Shown piece after piece: positions 12,801 to 24,800 of a DNA stretch of 64,000 nucleotides. The DNA lies in contig JAYJMM010000121.1 in NCBI GenBank assembly GCA_037349105.1, positions 134,001 to 198,000 on the forward strand, read 5' to 3'. Origin of the DNA: Limnomonas spitsbergensis. Taxonomy: Eukaryota; Chlorophyta; Chlorophyceae; Chlamydomonadales. The first letter of the stretch is position 1. Every line of letters starts with the position of its first letter. The notes below the pieces were generated by a model. The model worked only from the letters and a program-made list of their open reading frames with translations, made no database searches and was not told the DNA's origin. The translations under genes and the position numbers were made by a program.

Positions 12801-15800
12801 GCCAGTCCACACTCAAAGAAACAGGGTTATTGGTAGACCTGTATCGGGTGGAAACGCCAGTCCACACTCAAAGAAACAGGGTTATTGGTAGACCTATATC
12901 GGGTGGAATCGCCAGTCCACACTCAAAGAAACAGGGTTATTGGTAGACCTGTATCGGGTGGAAACGCCAGTCCACACTCAAAGAAACAGGGTTATTGGTA
13001 GACCTATATCGGGTGGAATCGCCAGTCCACACTCAAAGAAACAGGGTTATTGGTAGACCTATATCGGGTGGAAACGCCAGTCCACACTCAAAGAAACAGG
13101 GTTATTGGTAGACCTATATCGGGTGGAATCGCCAGTCCACACTCAAAGAAACAGGGTTATTGGTAGACCTATATCGGGTGGAATCGCCAGTCCACACTCA
13201 AAGAAACAGGGTTATTGGTAGACCTATATCGGGTGGAAACACCAGTCCACACTCAAAGAAACAGGGTTATTGGTAGACCTGTATCGGGTGGAATCGCCAG
13301 TCCACACTCAAAGAAACAGGGTTATTGGTAGACCTATATCGGGTGGAATCGCCAGTCCACACTCAAAGAAACAGGGTTATTGGTAGACCTATATCGGGTG
13401 GAATCGCCAGTCCACACTCAAAGAAACAGGGTTATTGGTAGACCTATATCGGGTGGAATCGCCAGTCCACACTCAAAGAAACAGGGTTATTGGTAGACCT
13501 ATATCGGGTGGAATCGCCAGTCCACACTCAAAGAAACAGGGTTATTGGTAGACCTATATCGGGTGGAAACACCAGTCCACACTCAAAGAAACAGGGTTAT
13601 TGGTAGACCTGTATCGGGTGGAATCGCCAGTCCACACTCAAAGAAACAGGGTTATTGGTAGACCTATATCGGGTGGAATCGCCAGTCCACACTCAAAGAA
13701 ACAGGGTTATTGGTAGACCTATATCGGGTGGAATCGCCAGTCCACACTCAAAGAAACAGGGTTATTGGTAGACCTATATCGGGTGGAATCGCCAGTCCAC
13801 ACTCAAAGAAACAGGGTTATTGGTAGACCTGTATCGGGTGGAAACGCCAGTCCACACTCAAAGAAACAGGGTTATTGGTAGACCTGTATCGGGTGGGAAC
13901 GCCAGTCCACTCTCAAAGAAACTACACCAACGCACTGCAAATGTGTCATCCAATAAATGCTAACCCAAATGCTATAGACTGTTCCCCTTCGCCGGTGTAT
14001 TGTTGTATTTGCCACCAGGTCCAGATGGCCAAGTGCCCGAGGAGGTTCAGAAGCTGGACCCAAAGATTGTGGAACAGGTGAGACCACTCACTCTCACTTG
14101 ATCTTTCCAGATCCATACCAGATTCCCCTTGATCTCCCCAGATTCCTGCCATATTTCCCTCGGTGTCTAGCTGATCCCTGTTGATTCCCCTGCCTACTCG
14201 CTGCATCCAGATGGTGAGTTGGACCCCCCTCCCCAACTCCCGTTTCCTCACCTCGCTGTATTCAGGGATAAAATAAATTTTGCACAGTTCCTAGATTTCT
14301 TCACAACCTCCTATATTTTGATTATTTCCAATTATAGAGCCCCTAAGATCCTCTTCACCCCCATCTGTGCTCTTCTGACGCCTCCCCCCCCCCTCCTCTG
14401 CTTGGCATTCAGGTGGTGAATGAGATCCTAGACAACTCTGCTGGTGATGTGAGCTGGGAGGACATTGCTGGCCAGGAGCATGCCAAGCGGCTGGTGCAGG
14501 AGATTGTGGTCTGGCCCATGCTCAACCCACAACTATTCACGGTGAGCATCCAACACAGGCCGCCCTTAACGTACATAGACAGTGTAGCCATTATGGAGCG
14601 CCGCTGCTTACCCGGAGGCATTATCCCAGTCCTGACCCTCTCATGTGTGAATGCCAAGCGGCTGGTGCAGGAGATTGTGGATTGACCTATGCTCAGCCAA
14701 ATTTATTCACAGTGAGGGGGGCAGCCACTCCTTGCCCTCTGCCCACCTGCCTCCACCTCTACTTTCCCCTGTTCCTTCCATTTCAGGGTGAATAACTAAA
14801 GCACAGTTCCCGGTCCCCACCTTTTGGTCTCCTCTACCTTAGACATCCAGGCTACATCGCCCCCCCCCCCCCTGCCCTCAGCTTACCTGACACTGACCTC
14901 TTATTTCCTCTCTTCCCTCCAATCAGTTCTCACCCCTCATATTTTCCCTTTCCTTGTTGGGTGGTTGTTTCAGGGTGCTCGGGCCCCACCGCGTGGCCTC
15001 CTCCTGTTCGGACCTCCAGGCACAGGCAAGACCCTCATCGGCAAGGCCATCGCTTGCAACATCAAGGTAAAGGACTGTGTTCCAGGTGTAAGCGGGGTAA
15101 ACGTCTGGCGCTTCGTTGAAAGTGCCCCGCAGAATGTCGTGAGCGGCTATCCTATTAAGGATAAAACTGCTGTGGGTCGAGCGGTACCTCACGCCTCCGG
15201 CTTCGGAGGAGGAGGAGTTTTTTCCCGGGCGGGGATGGGTGAAGCGGTTCAAATAGGGGTGTGGAGAGGTCGGGGATGGGATGGAGGGGTGAATCGGGTT
15301 AGATAGAGGTGTGGAGAGGTCGGGGGTGGGATGGAGGGGTGAAGTGGTGACGCGGGCTAAATAGAGGTGTGGAGAGGTCGGGGGTGGGATGAAGGGGTGA
15401 AGCGGTTAGATTGGGGTGCGGAGAAGTTGGGGATGGATTGGAGGGATGAAGCGGTTAGATAGGGGTGTGGAGAGGTTGGGGATGGGTTGGAGGGGTGAAG
15501 CGGGATAGATAGAGGTGTGGAGAGGTCGGGGGTGGGATGGAGGGGTGAAGCGGGTTAGATAGAGGTATGGAGAGGTCGGGGATAGGATGGAGGGGTGAAT
15601 CGGGTTAGATAGGGGTGTGGAGAGGTCGGGGGTGGGATGGAGGGGTGAAGTGGTGACGCGGGCTAAATAGAGGTGTGGAGAGGTCGGGGGTGGGATGGAG
15701 GGGTGAAAGGTGATGAGCAGCAAGACAGGGGGAGGAGGACAAGTAGCGCGACACAGCATGATACAGTGCAGGTGTAGCTGCATTACTGTAGGGCAGTATA

Positions 15801-18800
15801 TAGCCAAGTTTGCATGACACTGCACAATACTGCTCGATACGGCACGATACGGCACAACACGGCACAATGTGGCACAACACGGCACAATGTGGCACAACAC
15901 GGCACAATGTGGCACAACACGGCACAATGTGGCATATGTTTCCCTGGATCGCACTACCAAGGCAGCACGATACAGCGCAATTGGCAATTATTTAGCCGGT
16001 TTTTACTACCAAGGTAGCACGATACGGCACAACTGGGCACTTGTTTAACCGCATGGTACTGTCAGAGGACTGCCAGAGGGCTGGCAATGCACGCATGGGG
16101 CAGAAATATCCACTGGATGATAGATTGAGGGTAGGTTGCATCTGACGGCGGCCAGAGGGCTGGCAATGCACGCATGGGGCAGAAACATCCACTGAGTGAT
16201 TTAGTGAGGGTAGGTTGCATCTGACGGCGGCCAGAGGGCTGGCAATGCACGCATGGGGTAGAAACATCCACTGAGTGATTGATTGAGGGTAGGTTGCATC
16301 TGACGGCGGCCAGAGGGCTGGCAATGCACGCATGGGGCAGAAACATCCACTGAGTGATTGATTGAGGGTAGGTTGCATCTGACGGCAGCCAGAGGGCTGG
16401 CAATGCACGCATGGGGCAGAAACATCCACTGAGTGATTGATTGAGGGTAGGTTGCATCTGACGGCAGCCAGAAGGCTGGTAATGCACGCATGGGGCAGAA
16501 TTTCCACTGAGTGATAGATTGAGGGTAGGTTGCATCTGACGGCAGCCAGAGGGCTGGCAATGCACGCATGGGGCAGAAACATCCACTGAGTGATTGATTG
16601 AGGGAGGTTGCATCTGACGGCAGCCAGAGGGCTGGCAATGCACGCATGGGTTAGAAACATCCACTGAGTGATTAATTGAGGGTAGGTTGCATCTGACGGC
16701 GGCCAGAGGGCTGGTAATGCACTCATGGGGTAGAAACATCCACTGGATGATTGATTGAGGGTAGGTTGCATCTGACGGCAGCCAGAGGGCTGGCAATGCA
16801 CTCATGGGGCAGAAACATCCACAGAGTGATAGATCGAGATGTCTACCCTGTGCACTGCTAGTGCCAAGTTAAGAACAGTGCATACACACTGGGCCCCATT
16901 GTAAACTTTGAAAAACCAAGAGAAGTGTCGCATGGTTTTGAGATGCTATCTTGAGGTTATGTATACAAATCATCCCTTCGTCAGGAGGGGGGGTGTGTGT
17001 GCGTGTATTAGTATCTCGATTCAGTGCGTGCCAGGGCACCTGTGGGGGCCGCTGGGTTGCCCCCTTTTGGCCATTGACAACCAAACCTTCACTGGCCTAG
17101 GACCCGTGGCCCAATTGAGCAGCAGGGCTTCCTGCTGCAGCCCTTAATGGCCGAAAGCATGGTGTAGCTGAATTGTAGCTGACACACGCTAGATTAAACT
17201 CTGATATGCACAGCTTGGGAGACGCATGGCTTCCATCGTTCAGCACATGAACGTTTGATTGGTTGCCTTAGCCCTTGCTTCGCCCAAAATGGGAGGCCCC
17301 CTAAGCCCACGTTCCACCTTTGTGTATTGATTTGAAATACACCTGGACGATACTGAGAGGCAGCAGCTGCGTTATTTGGTCGGCTGGTCTTCCCCTTTCC
17401 GAATCCACCCGTTTGGTCATGCACTCACTGATGTGCCCGTGCTAGGCGCGTGGCAGTCTATTCTCCTGACCGCCCCCACCCCCCTCTTTGCTTGACGTGT
17501 GGATGCCTTGTGATCCTTATGAGCAGCCCCTCCCCTGCTGCCTTCTCCCCCTGCACATTCAGGCCACATTCTTCTCCATCAGCAGTAGCAGCCTGACATC
17601 CAAGTGGATCGGGGAGGGAGAGAAAATGGTGCGTAGCAGGGGGGCAGCCAGCCTAGGGGCCGTCCGACTTCAGCTTTGGTGCCGCATGATGCAATTACAC
17701 AAAAAGTGCAACCAGCACAAATACAAAGGCGTTTTCTTTTATGCAGAGGAATCTTGCGAGGTGGGCATTAAGGTCGGGAGGCTCTGACCCTTCCTCAGCA
17801 TGGCAGACGTCCGCCTTTTGCTTTGCCATGCATGATTAAATACAATAATATGCATCTGGCAAAAGAACGAATAAGGGGAGCCTTTTTTGCACCGAGGACT
17901 CTTGCACAGCGGACAACCAGGCTGGGATGTCCTTACCCTGCCTCCAGCTGACTGCCGTCCATTTGGGCTTTGCACCACAGGATAACACTAAAAAAATGGC
18001 GTCTCTGGCAAAACAAAACAGTTTTGTTTCAGCAGAGGAATCTTGCCTAGCGGTCAGGAGGGCAGGGCATTCCCACTCTTCCTCAGCTTGACAACCATCC
18101 ACGCGCTCTGCGACGCATAATTACAATTAAAAAGGCCTCCACACAAAACAAAAAGGCAGCTGCTTGCTCAGAGGAATCTTGCGAAGTGCACATCAAGGCT
18201 GGGATATTCTCACTCTTCCTCAGCCCAACTGTATTCATCGCGCCTTGGTGGAAACCAAGTGGGTCCCAGCCTTGCTGACTGTTATGCAAGATTTTAGTTT
18301 TTAATCCTGCAGCGCAAAGCGCAACGTTCTCAGGTCAACACAGTTTTCACCCTAGCCCCCTGTTGACCTGATGCATCTCTTCACCCATGCTCAGGTCAAG
18401 GCTCTGTTCACCATCGCGCGATGTTTGCAGCCGAGCGTAATTTTCATTGACGAGATCGATTCCATCCTCTCAGCCCGGAAAGCGGAGGTGCGCGTATGGG
18501 GCGGGGGGGCTTGGGTGCCAAGATGAAATACTATGCTACTGGCCCATGCGGAAATTATAAATGAAGAGTGGAAGCCTTGCCTTATATAGAGGTATGGTTG
18601 GGGCAGCAAGGTGTATGACCCTTCAGCTCATAAAGCAGAGGACGTTATATTTGAGACGGGGGAGATCGGATGCCAGGATGATCATTCATACACGCCCAAG
18701 TACATAATTGTAGAATGGAAGCGTAATCCTGTAGGGATGTAGGGTTGAGGAAGCAGGTGTACTACCTCCTGTCCGCTGGTTAAACAGAGATTGTCAATTG

Positions 18801-21800
18801 AGACGGGGGAGATCGGATGCCTGGATGGTCAGGAACGAAGAGAGAGTGCTTCTCCCAGTGGGGGCGTGAGAGTTGAAGAAGGCGCCTGAAGATAGACCTG
18901 CATGCTCTGTTCCTTTTCCATTGATTTCCCTTTGTACAAGGTGCTCGTTGCATGGCGCATGGTGCATGGCGCATGGTGCATGGTGCATGGTACACCAAGC
19001 ATGGTGCATGGTGCATGGTGCATGGTGCATGGTGCATGGTGCATGGTGCATGGTACACGGTGCATGGTGCATGGTGCACGGGGCATGGGGCATGGGGCAT
19101 GGGGCATGGGGCATGTTCTAAATCACAAACCCTCCCATCCTTGCCACAGGGCAAACACGAGTCTACTCGCCTCATGACCGAGATGCTCACTCATTTAATT
19201 CAAATCCGAACACGCCCTTCTTTGCTACAGGGTGAGCACGAATCGAGTCGCCGTCTCAAGACGGAGATGCTGGTTCAAATGGAGGGTTGTGATCCTAAGA
19301 GCAGCGGCTGCAGGGTGCTGCTCATAGGAGCCACCAACAGGCCGGAGGTGAGTAGATACTAAATAATTGGCATGGACTGACACGCAAATGAGAAGGGGGG
19401 GGGTCGATTCATATAGAGGGTGGTGGTCCCCAGAGCAGCGGCTGCAGGGTGCTGCTCATAGGAGCCACCAACAGGCTGGAGGTGAGGAGGAACCTCGTAA
19501 TAGACACGGGAGACACTTTATAAGGGCACATACTGATATGTGCATGAGAAGTGGGCTGGGACAGGGGTGACCACAATTCTCCAGGGTTTGCTTTGCTGCA
19601 GTCCCTTTGGGGGACCGTGGGGTGGCGACCACTGGGCCAATTGGGACCAAACCTTGCCTAGCCTGCGTCTAGTGGCCCGAGCTACTGGGCATGCTGCACC
19701 AGGTTCCCCGTGGCTGCAGGCCATGATGTATATGATGTTAAGCTGGAGCACGTGGGATTGGAAAAAACAACGCCAGCCTCATGACCACTGCCGGGTGACC
19801 ACCACTAGTCTGATTGGGAACCAACCTTGGCCAGCCTGAGGTACCCGGGCTACTGGGCACGCACGCTCCGGGTTACCTGGTACGAAAGTACGGTACGATC
19901 AAACGGTACGGTCAAAGGGTACGGTACGGCTATGGATACGGTACGGCCAAAATGGCCGGACTGGTCAGGAAATGGCCGATAGGGTGTTTTGACACGGTAC
20001 GGTACGGGTGGACTGTGCGGTACCGCACGGGATTTGGACCCAGACGGGTGTACTGGGTTACCCTGGGCACACTGCGTCCCTGGGCACACATCCTGGGCAC
20101 ACACCCTGGGCACGCACCCTGGGCACGCTGTGTCAGGTCCCCTTGGCCGCAGGCAATGATGAGCCTGATTTTCAGCTGGGTCAGAAGGAAATGAAAAAAT
20201 CACTGCAAGCACCCTGACCTCCTTAACCCTGAAGACAAATGAACGAATACAGCTAAGGCTGTTTCAATGCCAGAGGTCACGGCGCGGATGTGGCTTTAGC
20301 CCAGGCTGCGCTGATTCCTTAACTCTCACACCCCCCACGGGGCGTAGCTTTCTTTCTTACTTCAATTCGAGAGTGATTCCTCCCTTCTCTCTCACAGGAG
20401 CTTGATGATGCAGCCCGTCGCCGCCTACCCAAGCAGCTATACGTGTCCCTCCCTTGTGCGGTGGCCAGGCAGCAGATGGTGAGGTTCATGTGTGCATGCC
20501 TGCATGGTTATCCTGTAGCTTTAAAATGCATGTGTGATCAAATACCTAGTGCGGTGGCCAGGTAGAAGATGGTGAGGTTGATGTATATATTGCCATTATA
20601 TAGGTTTCAAAGTTGCCTACTGATTAGCTCTAGGTTACCTACCGGTTAGCTCTAGGTTACCTACCGATTAGCTCTAGGTTACCTACTGATTAGCTCTAGG
20701 TTACCTACTGATTAGCTCTAGGTTACCTACTGATTAGCTCTAGGTTACCTACTGATTAGCTCTAGGATGCCTACTGATTAGCTCTAGGTTACCTACTGAT
20801 TAGCTCTAGGTTACCTACTGATTAGCTCTGGGTTACCTACTGATTAGCTCTAGGTTACCTACTGATTAGCTCTAGGTTACCTACTGATTAGCTCTAGGTT
20901 ACCTACTGATTAGCTCTAGGTTACCTACTGATTAGCTCTAGGTTACCTACTGATTAGCTCTAGGTTACCTACTGATTAGCTCTAGGTTACCTACTGATTA
21001 GCTCTAGGATGCCTACTGATTAGCTCTAGGTTACCTACTGATTAGCTCTAGGTTACCTACTCATTAGCTCTAGGTTACCTACTCATTAGCTCTAGGTTAC
21101 CTACTGATTAGCTCTAGGTTACCTACTGATTAGCTCTAGGTTACCTACTCATTAGCTCTAGGTTACCTACTGATTAGCTCTAGGTTACCTACTGATTAGC
21201 TCTAGGTTACCTACTGATTAGCTCTAGGTTACCTACTGATTAGCTCTAGGTTACCTACTGATTAGCTCTAGGTTACCTACTCATTAGCTCTAGGTTACCT
21301 ACTCATTAGCTCTAGGTTACCTACTGATTAGCTCTAGGTTACCTACTGATTAGCTCTAGGTTACCTACTGATTAGCTCTGGGTTACCTACTGATTAGCTC
21401 TAGGTTACCTACTCATTAGCTCTAGGTTACCTACTCATTAGCTCTAGGTTACCTACTGATTAGCTCTAGGTTACCTACTCATTAGCTCTAGGTTACCTAC
21501 TGATTAGCTCTAGGTTACCTACTGATTAGCTCTAGGTTACCTACTGATTAGCTCTAGGTTACCTACTGATTAGCTCTAGGTTACCTACTGATTAGCTCTA
21601 GGTTACCTACTGATTAGCTCTAGGTTACCTACTGATTAGCTCTAGGTTACCTACTCATTAGCTCTAGGTTACCTACTCATTAGCTCTAGGTTACCTACTG
21701 ATTAGCTCTAGGTTACCTACTGATTAGCTCTGGGTTACCTACTGATTAGCTCTAGGTTACCTACTGATTAGCTCTAGGTTACCTACTCATTAGCTCTAGG

Positions 21801-24800
21801 TTACCTACTGATTAGCTCTAGGTTACCTACTGATTAGCTCTAGGTTACCTACTGATTAGCTCTAGGTTACCTACTCATTAGCTCTAGGTTACCTACTGAT
21901 TAGCTCTAGGTTACCTACTGATTAGCTCTAGGTTACCTACTGATTAGCTCTAGGTTACCTACTCATTAGCTCTAGGTTACCTACTCATTAGCTCTAGGTT
22001 ACCTACTGATTAGCTCTAGGTTACCTACTGATTAGCTCTAGGTTACCTACTGATTAGCTCTGGGTTACCTACTGGTTAGCTCTAGGTTACCTACTGATTA
22101 GCTCTAGGTTACCTACTCATTAGCTCTAGGTTACCTACTCATTAGCTCTAGGTTACCTACTGATTAGCTCTGGGTTACCTACTGGTTAGCTCTAGGTTAC
22201 CTACTGATTAGCTCTAGGTTACCTACTGATTAGCTCTAGGTTACCTACTGATTAGCTCTGGGTTACCTACTGATTAGCTCTGGGTTACCTACTGATTAGC
22301 TCTGGGTTACCTACTGATTAGCTCTAGGTTACCTACTGATTAGCTCTAGGTTACCTACTCATTAGCTCTAGGTTACCTACTCATTAGCTCTAGGTTACCT
22401 ACTCATTAGCTCTAGGTTACCTACTGATTAGCTCTAGGTTACCTACTCATTAGCTCTAGGTTACCTACTGATTAGCTCTAGGTTACCTACTGATTAGCTC
22501 TAGGTTACCTACTGATTAGCTCTGGGTTACCTACTGATTAGCTCTGGGTTACCTACTGATTAGCTCTGGGTTACCTACTGATTAGCTCTGGGTTACCTAC
22601 TGATTAGCTCTAGGTTGCCTACTGATTAGCTCTGGGTTACCTACTGATTAGCTCTGGGTTACCTACTGATTAGCTCTAGGTTACCTACTGATTAGCTCTA
22701 GGTTACCTACCACCTTGCTCGTCCTGTCCGTTTTGAAAAAGTACTGTGGGATAGAAGTGCAAGTAAATGCACTGTGCAATACAAAGTAAACATACTGCTC
22801 TCCCTAGGTTTTATGGCAACGGCGTGGGTGCTGCCATGGCCCATGCCACACTGTTCCTTAACCTTCACGCCCCTGCGGGGCGTAGACTTTTTTTTCCCTA
22901 GGTTTTCTACCAATTTGCTTTTCCTGGCCGTTTTGGAACAAATACTGTGGGACAGAAGTAAAAGCACTGTGCAATAAGAGGGGGGAAATATGAGTCAAAA
23001 TACTGTGTCAAATGACTGAAGGGAAATTGGGGGAAATCCAACATGACAGAAGATGGTAGCATGCACCGACAGCTGCTCTCGGAGCGATAATGATCCCCTG
23101 CCCCCTCCCTCCGTTCTGCCTGATACATGTTACTAGGTGGCGCGCATGATGCTGGGGGTGCCTCCCTCATTCCTCCCCGATGCATGTTTCACACTTAGTC
23201 ACACCTAGGTGGCGCGTTTCCTGCTGGGGATGCCTCCCTCATATCTCCCCGATGCACGTTTCACACTTCTTCACACCTAGGTGGCGTGTATGCTGCTGGG
23301 AGTGCGTCACTCATTCCTCCCTGTTGCATGCTTCACACGTATTCACACCTAGGTGGCGCGCATGCTGCTGGGGGTGCGTCACTGCCTAGGGGTTGTGGAG
23401 CTGGCGAAGGTGGTATCACGCACCGACGGCTACTCGGGGAGTGACATGCGTAACTTCATCCAGGAAGCGTGTCAGGTGGGCTGTTAACCCTAAACCCTAA
23501 ACCTTGAACCCTAGTCACTTCAACCATAAACTACAATCCCTAAACCCAAATCCATGAACCCCAATCCATGAACCCTAAACCCCAAACCTGTATCCCTTAT
23601 GCCTAACTGTCACATTATAAGAGCTTGTAGAAGTTAGTAGTGCACACGGACAGCAACTCGCGGAGTGGCATGCGCAATCTCATCCAGGAGGCCTGTCACG
23701 TGGGGGATGGGCATAAAAGAGGCAAAGGGTAAATCACCTCAAGCAGACAGGCGGCATGTCGCTGGTGCTGGCCACGATTATGCATTTCATCCAGTTGGTG
23801 TCTCAGGGGTGGGATGTACATTAGGGAGGCCCCCCCATCAGGAGGCCTCCACATCACTCACTTTGCACACATGGTATTGGCGCGGACGCGGCCCAGGCCC
23901 ATGCCGCGCTTTCCTTAACCCTCACGCCCCTGCGGGGCGTACTTTTACTTTCCTTCCTTCCTGCACTTATGGGATGTGCATTAAGGAGGCCCCCACAACG
24001 TGGGATGTGCATTAAGGAGGCCCCCCTCCACATCACTCACTTTGCACTTATGAGCTCCCTAAACCCCTTCACCTTCTACCCCCCCCCCCCCCCAGCCTCC
24101 CCCTTTTTCTCTCTCGCTCCCTCCTCATGCGCTTAAGGGTTCTCCTACTTGCTTCCTGCTTCTGCCCACCCTCTGTCCCTCCCATCCCCTCTCTCCTCCC
24201 CCATCCCTCCAGCTATCACCCACTCCACGCTCTCTCCCCCACCCATGCGCCTCGTTCCTTAAGGGTCCTATTTGAGACCCCCAGCTCTCTCCCACCCCTA
24301 CGCAGCCCCCCCCACTCCTGCTCTCCCATGCCCCCCACTCTCCACCCTCGTGCTTTGCTCCATCAGATTCCTTTGCGAGATGCTCAGCATAGCGGTCAGG
24401 ACGTCGGGGGCTTTTAGGAAGACATCCTGAGGCCGGTCGTTCACACACACACACACACGTCTTGCTCACCCCTCTGCCTCTTTCACCCATCCATGTCCAT
24501 CCCACCACCCCGCTTCCTTCAGGGTCCTATTCGAGATGCCCAACGTGGCGGTCAGGACGTCAGGGGCTTGCAAGAAGATGATCTGAGGCCGGTCGGGCTG
24601 AGAGACTTCCAGGTGGGCGCTGCTTACTTGGATTGGTGATGAGACGCCATAACTCATCACTCACCAGTGATATAAGCAACTCATTATGGAAGATGACCTG
24701 AGGCCGGTTGGGCTAAGAGACTGAGAGACTACGCCCCGTGGGGCATGAGAGTTAAGAAAACAGCGCAGCCTGGGCCGAGACCACATCCGTCCCGTTACCA

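Noticed and set aside
14974..15066. Bacterial FtsH- or Cdc48-type ATPase
   Set aside because: Intron-exon structure and the [13 protein letters not shown] and [14 protein letters not shown] motifs are specific to the fidgetin/FIGNL1 group.
16062..16805. Minus-strand ORFs of about 250 codons with repeated [19 protein letters not shown] text
   Set aside because: Translation of the 79-bp array within an intron. Two frames are open at once, which points to repeat composition rather than coding.
18830..18885. Further copy of the 90-bp element
   Set aside because: Only GGGGGCGTGAGAGTTGAAGA resembles the family; too short to support.
1583..22713. CRISPR-like arrays
   Set aside because: The repeats are head-to-tail without unique spacers, the sequence is eukaryotic, and no cas genes are present.
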